From positions 16,531,267 to 16,595,266 of the forward strand of contig OZ059898.1 in the NCBI GenBank assembly GCA_964057225.1: a DNA stretch of 64,000 nucleotides, given 5' to 3'. This DNA is from Auanema rhodensis. Its lineage: Eukaryota; Nematoda; Chromadorea; Rhabditida; Rhabditidae. Shown here one piece after another: positions 51,609-63,970 of the stretch (positions are counted from its first letter, which is position 1; each line of letters begins with the position of its first letter). The translations under genes were made by a program, and so were the position numbers. The notes below the pieces were generated by a model. That model had not been told where the DNA came from, ran no database searches, and was given only the letters and a program-made list of their open reading frames with translations.

Positions 51609-52840
51609 TGTACATTTAATTAGCATTAATTAAAGTTCACGTAAATTTCAAAGTCATGGTTACCATGCACCAATATCAATAAAAATTTGTTTTTAGACTA
51701 ATATGGACATGGGGAATCTAATTTTGAAAACCGCATCTCTTTATCTTTCACGTGAAGCGAGTTACATACCGAGTGCACATCACGTGTACATTTAATTAGC
51801 ATAAATTAAAGTTCACGTAAATTTCAAAGTCATGGTTACCATGAACCAATATCAATAAAAATTTGTTTTTAGACTAATATGGACATGGGGAATCTAATTT
51901 TGAAAACCGCATCTCTTTATCTTTCACGTGAAGCGAGTTACATACCGAGTGCACATCACGTGTACATTTAATTAGCATAAATTAAAGTTCACGTAAATTT
52001 CAAAGTCATGGTTACCATGAACCAATATCAATAAAAATTTGTTTTTAGACTAATATGGACATGGGGAATCTAATTTTGAAAACCGCATCTCTTTATCTTT
52101 CACGTGAAGCGAGTTACATACCGAGTGCACATCACGTGTACATTTAATTAGCATTAATTAAAGTTCACGTAAATTTCAAAGTCATGGTTACCATGCACCA
52201 ATATCAATAAAAATTTGTTTTTAGACTAATATGGACATGGGGAATCTAATTTTGAAAACCGCATCTCTTTATCTTTCACGTGAAGCGAGTTACATACCGA
52301 GTGCACATCACGTGTACATTTAATTAGCATAAATTAAAGTTCACGTAAATTTCAAAGTCATGGTTACCATGAACCAATATCAATAAAAATTTGTTTTTAG
52401 ACTAATATGGACATGGGGAATCTAATTTTGAAAACCGCATCTCTTTATCTTTCACGTGAAGCGAGTTACATACCGAGTGCACATCACGTGTACATTTAAT
52501 TAGCATAAATTAAAGTTCACGTAAATTTCAAAGTCATGGTTACCATGAACCAATATCAATAAAAATTTGTTTTTAGACTAATATGGACATGGGGAATCTA
52601 ATTTTGAAAACCGCATCTCTTTATCTTTCACGTGAAGCGAGTTACATACCGAGTGCACATCACGTGTACATTTAATTAGCATTAATTAAAGTTCACGTAA
52701 ATTTCAAAGTCATGGTTACCATGCACCAATATCAATAAAAATTTGTTTTTAGACTAATATGGACATGGGGAATCTAATTTTGAAAACCGCATCTCTTTAT
52801 CTTTCACGTGAAGCGAGTTACATACCGAGTGCACATCACG
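51609..52840 (+). repeat. 3-mer HOR (528 bp), more than two units
   Basis: [A19T A60C A163G][A163G][A163G] at 51609-52136 and 52137-52664, with the A19T monomer again at 52665. All monomers carry CCGAG. The same trimer start is seen at 41225-41576 and 42985-43336, which suggests the local amplification drew on a resident cassette. Confidence 0.9.
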
Positions 52841-54002
52841 TGTACATTTAATTAGCATAAATTAAAGTTCACGTAAATTTCAAAGTCATGGTTACCATGA
52901 ACCAATATCAATAAAAATTTGTTTTTAGACTAATATGGACATGGGGAATCTAATTTTGAAAACCGCATCTCTTTATCTTTCACGTGAAGCGAGTTACATA
53001 CCAAGTGCACATCACGTGTACATTTAATTAGCATAAATTAAAGTTCACGTAAATTTCAAAGTCATGGTTACCATGCACCAATATCAATAAAAATTTGTTT
53101 TTAGACTAATATGGACATGGGGAATCTAATTTTGAAAACAGCATCTCTTTATCTTTCACGTGAAGCGAGTTACATACCGAGTGCACATCACGTGTACATT
53201 TAATTAGCATAAATTAAAGTTCACGTAAATTTCAAAGTCATGGTTACCATGAACCAATATCAATAAAAATTTGTTTTTAGACTAATATGGACATGGGGAA
53301 TCTAATTTTGAAAACCGCATCTCTTTATCTTTCACGTGAAGCGAGTTACATACCAAGTGCACATCACGTGTACATTTAATTAGCATAAATTAAAGTTCAC
53401 GTAAATTTCAAAGACATGGTTACCATGAACCAATATCAATAAAAATTTGTTTTTAGACTAATATGGACATGGTGAATCTAATTTTGAAAACCGCATCTCT
53501 TTATCTTTCACGTGAAGCGAGTTACATACCAAGTTCACATCACGTGTACATTTAATTAGCATAAATTAAAGTTCACGTAAATTTCAAAGACATGGTTACC
53601 ATGAACCAATATCAATAAAAATTTGTTTTTAGACTAATATGGACATGGGAAATCTAATTTTGAAAACTGCATCTCTTTATCTTTCACGTGAAGCGAGTTA
53701 CATACCGAGTGCACATCACGTGTACATTTAATTAGCATAAATTAAAGTTCACGTAAATTTCAAAGTCATGGTTACCATGAACCAATATCAATAAAAATTT
53801 GTTTTTAGACTAATATGGACATGGGGAATCTAATTTTGAAAACCGCATCTCTTTATCTTTCACGTGAAGCGAGTTACATACCAAGTGCACATCACGTGTA
53901 CATTTAATTAGCCTAAATTAAAGTTCACGTAAATTTCAAAGTCATGGTTACCATGCACCAATATCAATAAAAATTTGTTTTTAGACTAATATGGACATGG
54001 GG

Positions 54003-54038
54003 AATCTAATTTTGAATCTAATTTTGAATCTAATTTTG
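54003..54038 (+). repeat. Triplicated 12-mer AATCTAATTTTG, copy 1
   Basis: Monomer positions 107-118 appear three times in direct tandem instead of once (+24 bp). The same monomer has lost 2 bp in CTTTATCTTTC (now CTTTCTTTC, 54051-54059), for a net 198 bp. Replication slippage is the simple explanation. The insertion shifts boxes 2 and 3 by 22-24 bp relative to the dyad. Confidence 0.97.
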
Positions 54039-54798
54039 AAAACCGCATCTCTTTCTTTCACGTGAAGCGAGTTACATACCAAGTGCACATCACGTGTACA
54101 TTTAATTAGCATAAATTAAAGTTCACGTAAATTTCAAAGACATGGTTACCATGAACCAATATCAATAAAAATTTGTTTTTAGACTAATATGGACATGGGG
54201 AATCTAATTTTGAAAACCGCATCTTTTTATCTTTCACGTGAAGCGAGTTACATACCAAGTGCACATCACGTGTACATTTAATTAGCATTAATTAAAGTTC
54301 ACGTAAATTTCAAAGTCATGGTTACCATGCACCAATATCAATAAAAATTTGTTTTTAGACTAATATGGACATGGGGAATCTAATTTTGAAAACCGCATCT
54401 CTTTATCTTTCACGTGAAGCGAGTTACATACCAAGTGCACATCACGTGTACATTTAATTAGCATAACTTAAAGTTCACGTAAATTTCAAAGTCATGGTTA
54501 CCATGCACCAATATCAATAAAAATTTGTTTTTAGACTAATATGGACATGGGGAATCTAATTTTGAAAACCGCATCTCTTTATCTTTCACGTGAAGCGAGT
54601 TACATACCAAGTGCACATCACGTGTACATTTAATTAGCATAAATTGAAGTTCACGTAAATTTCAAAGTCATGGTTACCATGAACCAATATCAATGAAAAT
54701 TTGTTTTTAGACTAATATGGACATGGGGAATCTAATTTTGAAAACCGCATCTTTTTATCTTTCACGTGAAGCGAGTTACATACCGAGTGCACATCACG

Positions 54799-54973
54799 TG
54801 TACATTTAATTAGCATTAATTAAAGTTCACGTAAATTTCAAAGTCATGGTTACCATGCACCAATATCAATAAAATTTGTTTTTAGACTAATATGGACATG
54901 GGGAATCTAATTTTGAAAACCGCATCTCTTTATCTTTCACGTGAAGCGAGTTACATACCGAGTGCACATCACG
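54799..54973 (+). repeat. 175-bp monomer, 1-bp loss in the A-tract
   Basis: CAATAAAATTTG in place of CAATAAAAATTTG. It is the only length change found in the A-tract in the whole window. A homopolymer error in the assembly is a possible alternative. Confidence 0.85.
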
Positions 54974-57543
54974 TGTACATTTAATTAGCATAAATTAAAG
55001 TTCACGTAAATTTCAAAGTCATGGTTACCATGAACCAATATCAATAAAAATTTGTTTTTAGACTAATATGGACATGGGCAATCTAATTTTGAAAACCGCA
55101 TCTCTTTATCTTTCACGTGAAGCGAGTTACATACCAAGTGCACATCACGTGTACATTTAATTAGCATAAATTAAAGTTCACGTAAATTTCAAAGTCATGG
55201 TTACCATGCACCAATATCAATAAAAATTTGTTTTTAGACTAATATGGACATGGGGAATCTAATTTTGAAAACCGCATCTCTTTATCTTTCACGTGAAGCG
55301 AGTTACATACCGAGTGCACATCACGTGTACATTTAATTAGCATAAATTAAAGTTCACGTAAATTTCAAAGTCATGGTTACCATGAACCAATATCAATAAA
55401 AATTTGTTTTTAGACTAATATGGACATGGGGAATCTAATTTTGAAAACCGCATCTCTTTATCTTTCACGTGAAGCGAGTTACATACCAAGTGCACATCAC
55501 GTGTACATTTAATTAGCATAAATTAAAGTTCACGTAAATTTCAAAGACATGGTTACCATGAACCAATATCAATAAAAATTTGTTTTTAGACTAATATGGA
55601 CATGGTGAATCTAATTTTGAAAACCGCATCTCTTTATCTTTCACGTGAAGCGAGTTACATACCAAGTTCACATCACGTGTACATTTAATTAGCATAAATT
55701 AAAGTTCACGTAAATTTCAAAGTCATGGTTACCATGAACCAATATCAATAAAAATTTGTTTTTAGACTAATATGGACATGGGGAATCTAATTTTGAAAAC
55801 CGCATCTCTTTATCTTTCACGTGAAGCGAGTTACATACCAAGTGCACATCACGTGTACATTTAATTAGCATAAATTAAAGTTCACTTAAATTTCAAAGTC
55901 ATGGTTACCATGAACCAATATCAATAAAAATTTGTTTTTAGACTAATATGGACATGGGGAATCTAATTTTGAAAACCGCATCTCTTTATCTCTCACGTGA
56001 AGCGAGTTACATATCGAGTGCACATCACGTGTACATTTAATTAGCATAAATTAAAGTTCACGTAAATTTCAAAGTCATGGTTACCATGAACCAATATCAA
56101 TAAAAATTTGTTTTTAGACTAATATGGACATGGGGAATCTAATTTTGAAAACCGCATCTCTCTATCTTTCACGTGAAGCGAGTTACATACCGAGTGCACA
56201 TCACGTGTACATTTAATTAGCATAAATTAAAGTTCACGTAAATTTCAAAGTCATGGTTACCATGAACCAATATCAATAAAAATTTGTTTTTAGACTAATA
56301 TGGACATGGGGAATCTAATTTTGAAAACCGCATCTCTTTATCTTTCACGTGAAGCGAGTTACATACCAAGTGCACATCACGTGTACATTTAATTAGCATA
56401 AATTAAAGTTCACGTAAATTTCAAAGTCATGGTTACCATGCACCAATATCAATAAAAATTTGTTTTTAGACTAATATGGACATGGGGAATCTAATTTTGA
56501 AAACCGCATCTCTGTATCTTTCACGTGAAGCGAGTTACATACCAAGTGCACATCACGTGTACATTTAATTAGCATTAATTAAAGTTCACGTAAATTTCAA
56601 AGTCATGGTTACCATGAACCAATATCAATAAAAATTTGTTTTTAGACTAATATGGACATGGGGAATCTAATTTTGAAAACCGCATCTCTTTATCTTTCAC
56701 GTGAAGCGAGTTACATACCAAGTGCACATCACGTGTACATTTAATTAGCATAAATTAAAGTTCACGTAAATTTCAAAGTCATGGTTACCATGCACCAATA
56801 TCAATAAAAATTTGTTTTTAGACTAATATGGACATGGGGAATCAAATTTTGAAAACCGCATCTCTTTATCTTTCACGTGAAGCGAGTTACATACCGAGTG
56901 CACATCACGTGTACATTTAATTAGCATAAATTAAAGTTCACGTAAATTTCAAAGTCATGGTTACCATGAACCAATATCAATAAAAATTTGTTTTTAGACT
57001 AATATGGACATGGGGAATCTAATTTTGAAAACCGCATCTTTTTATCTTTCACGTGAAGCGAGTTACATACCAAGTGCACATCACGTGTACATTTAATTAG
57101 CATTAATTAAAGTTCACGTAAATTTCAAAGTCATGGTTACCATGCACCAATATCAATAAAAATTTGTTTTTAGACTAATATGGACATGGGGAATCTAATT
57201 TTGAAAACCGCATCTCTTTATCTTTCACGTGAAGCGAGTTACATACCAAGTGCACATCACGTGTACATTTAATTAGCATAACTTAAAGTTCACGTAAATT
57301 TCAAAGTCATGGTTACCATGAACCAATATCAATAAAAATTTGTTTTTAGACTAATATGGACATGGGGAATCTAATTTTGAAAACCGCATCTCTTTATCTT
57401 TCACGTGAAGCGAGTTACATACCAAGTGCACATCACGTGTACATTTAATTAGCCTAAATTAAAGTTCACGTAAATTTCAAAGTCATGGTTACCATGCACC
57501 AATATCAATAAAAATTTGTTTTTAGACTAATATGGACATGGGG

Positions 57544-57579
57544 AATCTAATTTTGAATCTAATTTTGAATCTAATTTTG
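57544..57579 (+). repeat. Triplicated 12-mer AATCTAATTTTG, copy 2
   Basis: Same triplication and same 2-bp loss as at 54003, carried by the duplicated block. Confidence 0.97.
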
Positions 57580-58339
57580 AAAACCGCATCTCTTTCTTTC
57601 ACGTGAAGCGAGTTACATACCAAGTGCACATCACGTGTACATTTAATTAGCATAAATTAAAGTTCACGTAAATTTCAAAGACATGGTTACCATGAACCAA
57701 TATCAATAAAAATTTGTTTTTAGACTAATATGGACATGGGGAATCTAATTTTGAAAACCGCATCTTTTTATCTTTCACGTGAAGCGAGTTACATACCAAG
57801 TGCACATCACGTGTACATTTAATTAGCATTAATTAAAGTTCACGTAAATTTCAAAGTCATGGTTACCATGCACCAATATCAATAAAAATTTGTTTTTAGA
57901 CTAATATGGACATGGGGAATCTAATTTTGAAAACCGCATCTCTTTATCTTTCACGTGAAGCGAGTTACATACCAAGTGCACATCACGTGTACATTTAATT
58001 AGCATAACTTAAAGTTCACGTAAATTTCAAAGTCATGGTTACCATGCACCAATATCAATAAAAATTTGTTTTTAGACTAATATGGACATGGGGAATCTAA
58101 TTTTGAAAACCGCATCTCTTTATCTTTCACGTGAAGCGAGTTACATACCAAGTGCACATCACGTGTACATTTAATTAGCATAAATTGAAGTTCACGTAAA
58201 TTTCAAAGTCATGGTTACCATGAACCAATATCAATGAAAATTTGTTTTTAGACTAATATGGACATGGGGAATCTAATTTTGAAAACCGCATCTTTTTATC
58301 TTTCACGTGAAGCGAGTTACATACCGAGTGCACATCACG

Positions 58340-58514
58340 TGTACATTTAATTAGCATTAATTAAAGTTCACGTAAATTTCAAAGTCATGGTTACCATGCA
58401 CCAATATCAATAAAAATTTGTTTTTAGACTAATATGGACATGGGAATCTAATTTTGAAAACCGCATCTCTTTATCTTTCACGTGAAGCGAGTTACATACC
58501 AAGTGCACATCACG
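58340..58514 (+). repeat. 175-bp monomer, 1-bp loss in GGGG
   Basis: ATGGGAATC in place of ATGGGGAATC at 58441. It lies in the block-equivalent of 54799 but at a different site. A homopolymer error is possible. Confidence 0.85.
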
Positions 58515-60626
58515 TGTACATTTAATTAGCATAAATTAAAGTTCACGTAAATTTCAAAGTCATGGTTACCATGCACCAATATCAATAAAAATTTGTTTTT
58601 AGACTAATATGGACATGGGGAATCTAATTTTGAAAACCGCATCTCTTTATCTTTCACGTGAAGCGAGTTACATACCAAGTGCACATCACGTGTACATTTA
58701 ATTAGCATAAATTAAAGTTCACGTAAATTTCAAAGACATGGTTACCATGAACCAATATCAATAAAAATTTGTTTTTAGACTAATATGGACATGGGGAATC
58801 TAATTTTGAAAACCGCATCTCTTTATCTCTCACGTGAAGCGAGTTACATACCGAGTGCACATCACGTGTACATTTAATTAGCATAAATTAAAGTTCACGT
58901 AAATTTCAAAGTCATGGTTACCATGAACCAATATCAATAAAAATTTGTTTTTAGACTAATATGGACATGGGGAATCTAATTTTGAAAACCGCATCTCTTT
59001 ATCTTTCACGTGAAGCGAGTTACATACCAAGTGCACATCACGTGTACATTTAATTAGCATAACTTAAAGTTCACGTAAATTTCAAAGTCATGGTTACCAT
59101 GCACCAATATCAATAAAAATTTGTTTTTAGACTAATATGGACATGGGGAATCTAATTTTGTAAACCGCATCTCTTTATCTTTCACGTGAAGCGAGTTACA
59201 TACCAAGTGCACATCACGTGTACATTTAATTAGCATAAATTGAAGTTCACGTAAATTTCAAAGTCATGGTTACCATGAACCAATATCAATGAAAATTTGT
59301 TTTTAGACTAATATGGACATGGGGAATCTAATTTTGAAAACCGCATCTCTTTATCTTTCACGTGAAGCGAGTTACATACCGAGTGCACATCACGTGTACA
59401 TTTAATTAGCATAAATTAAAGTTCACGTAAATTTCAAAGTCATGGTTACCATGAACCAATATCAATAAAAATTTGTTTTTAGACTAATATGGACATGGGG
59501 AATCTAATTTTGAAAACCGCATCTCTTTATCTTTCACGTGAAGCGAGTTACATACCAAGTGCACATCACGTGTACATTTAATTAGCATAAATTAAAGTTC
59601 ACGTAAATTTCAAAGTCATGGTTACCATGCACCAATATCAATAAAAATTTGTTTTTAGACTAATATGGACATGGGGAATCTAATTTTGAAAACCGCATCT
59701 CTTTATCTTTCACGTGAAGCGAGTTACATACCAAGTGCACATCACGTGTACATTTAATTAGCATAAATTAAAGTTCACGTAAATTTCAAAGTCATGGTTA
59801 CCATGCACCAATATCAATAAAAATTTGTTTTTAGACTAATATGGACATGGGGAATCTAATTTTGAAAACCGCATCTCTTTATCTTTCACGTGAAGCGAGT
59901 TACATACCAAGTGCACATCACGTGTACATTTAATTAGCATAAATTAAAGTTCACGTAAATTTCAAAGTCATGGTTACCATGCACCAATATCAATAAAAAT
60001 TTGTTTTTAGACTAATATGGACATGGGGAATCTAATTTTGAAAACCGCATCTCTTTATCTTTCACGTGAAGCGAGTTACATACCGAGTGCACATCACGTG
60101 TACATTTAATTAGCATAAATTAAAGTTCACGTAAATTTCAAAGTCATGGTTACCATGAACCAATATCAATAAAAATTTGTTTTTAGACTAATATGGACAT
60201 GGGGAATCTAATTTTGAAAACCGCATCTCTTTATCTTTCACGTGAAGCGAGTTACATACCAAGTGCACATCACGTGTACATTTAATTAGCATAAATTAAA
60301 GTTCACGTAAATTTCAAAGTCATGGTTACCATGCACCAATATCAATAAAAATTTGTTTTTAGACTAATATGGACATGGGGAATCTAATTTTGAAAACCGC
60401 ATCTCTTTATCTTTCACGTGAAGCGAGTTACATACCGAGTGCACATCACGTGTACATTTAATTAGCATAAATTAAAGTTCACGTAAATTTCAAAGTCATG
60501 GTTACCATGAACCAATATCAATAAAAATTTGTTTTTAGACTAATATGGACATGGGGAATCTAATTTTGAAAACCGCATCTCTTTATCTTTCACGTGAAGC
60601 GAGTTACATACCAAGTGCACATCACG

Positions 60627-61682
60627 TGTACATTTAATTAGCATAAATTAAAGTTCACGTAAATTTCAAAGACATGGTTACCATGCACCAATATCAATAA
60701 AAATTTGTTTTTAGACTAATATGGACATGGTGAATCTAATTTTGAAAACCGCATCTCTTTATCTTTCACGTGAAGCGAGTTACATACCAAGTTCACATCA
60801 CGTGTACATTTAATTAGCATAAATTAAAGTTCACGTAAATTTCAAAGTCATGGTTACCATGAACCAATATCAATAAAAATTTGTTTTTAGACTAATATGG
60901 ACATGGGGAATCTAATTTTGAAAACCGCATCTCTTTATCTTTCACGTGAAGCGAGTTACATACCAAGTTCACATCACGTGTACATTTAATTAACATAAAT
61001 TAAAGTTCACGTAAATTTCAAAGTCATGGTTACCATGAACCAATATCAATAAAAATTTGTTTTTAGACTAATATGGACATGGGGAATCTAATTTTGAAAA
61101 CCGCATCTCTTTATCTTTCACGTGAAGCGAGTTACATACCAAGTGCACATCACGTGTACATTTAATTAGCATAAATTAAAGTTCACGTAAATTTCAAAGA
61201 CATGGTTACCATGCACCAATATCAATAAAAATTTGTTTTTAGACTAATATGGACATGGTGAATCTAATTTTGAAAACCGCATCTCTTTATCTTTCACGTG
61301 AAGCGAGTTACATACCAAGTTCACATCACGTGTACATTTAATTAGCATAAATTAAAGTTCACGTAAATTTCAAAGTCATGGTTACCATGAACCAATATCA
61401 ATAAAAATTTGTTTTTAGACTAATATGGACATGGGGAATCTAATTTTGAAAACCGCATCTCTTTATCTTTCACGTGAAGCGAGTTACATACCAAGTTCAC
61501 ATCACGTGTACATTTAATTAGCATAAATTAAAGTTCACGTAAATTTCAAAGTCATGGTTACCATGAACCAATATCAATAAAAATTTGTTTTTAGACTAAT
61601 ATGGACATGGGGAATCTAATTTTGAAAACCGCATCTCTTTATCTTTCACGTGAAGCGAGTTACATACCAAGTGCACATCACG
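60627..61682 (+). repeat. 3-mer HOR, two units of 528 bp
   Basis: [T46A A60C G105T G167T][G167T][consensus] at 60627-61154 and 61155-61682. T46A with A60C in one monomer is rare elsewhere (25629). The first unit has a private TTAACATAAA near 60991. Confidence 0.9.
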
Positions 61683-63970
61683 TGTACATTTAATTAGCAT
61701 AAATTAAAGTTCACTTAAATTTCAAAGTCATGGTTACCATGAACCAATATCAATAAAAATTTGTTTTTAGACTAATATGGACATGGGGAATCTAATTTTG
61801 AAAACCGCATCTCTTTATCTCTCACGTGAAGCGAGTTACATACCGAGTGCACATCACGTGTACATTTAATTAGCATAAATTAAAGTTCACGTAAATTTCA
61901 AAGTCATGGTTACCATGAACCAATATCAATAAAAATTTGTTTTTAGACTAATATGGACATGGGGAATCTAATTTTGAAAACCGCATCTCTTTATCTTTCA
62001 CGTGAAGCGAGTTACATACCGAGTGCACATCACGTGTACATTTAATTAGCATAAATTAAAGTTCACGTAAATTTCAAAGTCATGGTTACCATGAACCAAT
62101 ATCAATAAAAATTTGTTTTTAGACTAATATGGACATGGGGAATCTAATTTTGAAAACCGCATCTCTTTATCTTTCACGTGAAGCGAGTTACATACCAAGT
62201 GCACATCACGTGTACATTTAATTAGCATAAATTAAAGTTCACGTAAATTTCAAAGACATGGTTACCATGAACCAATATCAATAAAAATTTGTTTTTAGAC
62301 TAATATGGACATGGGGAATCTAATTTTGAAAACCGCATCTCTTTATCTTTCACGTAAAGCGAGTTACATACCAAGTGCACATCACGTGTACATTTAATTA
62401 GCATAAATTAAAGTTCACGTAAATTTCAAAGACATGGTTACCATGAACCAATATCAATAAAAATTTGTTTTTAGACTAATATGGACATGGGGAATCTAAT
62501 TTTGAAAACCGCATCTCTTTATCTTTCACGTGAAGCGAGTTTCATACCAAGTGCACATCACGTGTACATTTAATTAGCATAAATTAAAGTTCACGTAAAT
62601 TTCAAAGTCATGGTTACCATGAACCAATATCAATAAAAATTTGTTTTTAGACTAATATGGACATGGGGAATCTAATTTTGAAAACCGCATCTCTTTATCT
62701 TTCACGTGAAGCGAGTTACATACCAAGTGCACATCACGTGTACATTTAATTAGCATAAATTAAAGTTCACGTAAATTTCATAGACATGGTTACCATGAAC
62801 CAATATCAATAAAAATTTGTTTTTAGACTAATATGGACATGGGGAATCTAATTTTGAAAACCGCATCTCTTTATCTTTCACGTGAAGCGAGTTACATACC
62901 AAGTGCACATCACGTGTACATTTAATTAGCATAAATTAAAGTTCACGTAAATTTCAAAGTCATGGTTACCATGCACCAATATCAATAAAAATTTGTTTTT
63001 AGACTAATATGGACATGGGGAATCTAATTTTGAAAACCGCATCTCTTTATCTTTCACGTGAAGCGAGTTACATACCGAGTGCACATCACGTGTACATTTA
63101 ATTAGCATAAATTAAAGTTCACGTAAATTTCAAAGACATGGTTACCATGAACCAATATCAATAAAAATTTGTTTTTAGACTAATATGGACATGGGGAATC
63201 TAATTTTGAAAACCGCATCTCTTTATCTTTCACGTGAAGCGAGTTACATACCGAGTGCACATCACGTGTACATTTAATTAGCATAAATTAAAGTTCACGT
63301 AAATTTCAAAGTCATGGTTACCATGAACCAATATCAATAAAAATTTGTTTTTAGACTAATATGGACATGGGGAATCTAATTTTGAAAACCGCATCTCTTT
63401 ATCTTTCACGTGAAGCGAGTTACATACCAAGTGCACATCACGTGTACATTTAATTAGCATAAATTAAAGTTCACGTAAATTTCAAAGTCATGGTTACCAT
63501 GAACCAATATCAATAAAAATTTGTTTTTAGACTAATATGGACATGGGGAATCTAATTTTGAAAACCGCATCTCTTTATCTTTCACGTGAAGCGAGTTACA
63601 TACCGAGTGCACATCACGTGTACATTTAATTAGCATAAATTAAAGTTCACGTAAATTTCAAAGTCATGGTTACCATGAACCAATATCAATAAAAATTTGT
63701 TTTTAGACTAATATGGACATGGGGAATCTAATTTTGAAAACCGCATCTCTTTATCTTTCACGTGAAGCGAGTTACATACCAAGTGCACATCACGTGTACA
63801 TTTAATTAGCATTAATTAAAGTTCACGTAAATTTCAAAGTCATGGTTACCATGAACCAATATCAATAAAAATTTGTTTTTAGACTAATATGGACATGGGG
63901 AATCTAATTTTGAAAACCGCATCTCTTTATCTTTCACGTGAAGCGAGTTACATACCAAGTGCACATCACG

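Larger units (their letters stand above)
53897..54973 (+). repeat. 6-monomer block with 198-bp monomer, copy 1
   Basis: Series: 198-bp variant with A17C A60C, [T46A C131T], [A19T A60C], [A21C A60C], [A24G A73G C131T A163G], then a 175-bp A19T A60C monomer. The first five look identical to 57438-58339. In the sixth this copy has lost an A from the A-tract (near 54871) and keeps CCGAG; copy 2 has all five A, a GGG for GGGG, and CCAAG. Confidence 0.93.
57438..58514 (+). repeat. 6-monomer block with 198-bp monomer, copy 2
   Basis: Offset 3541 from copy 1, equal to 19 x 176 + 198 - 1. Both copies are 1077 bp long only because each has a different 1-bp deletion in its last monomer. Confidence 0.93.
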
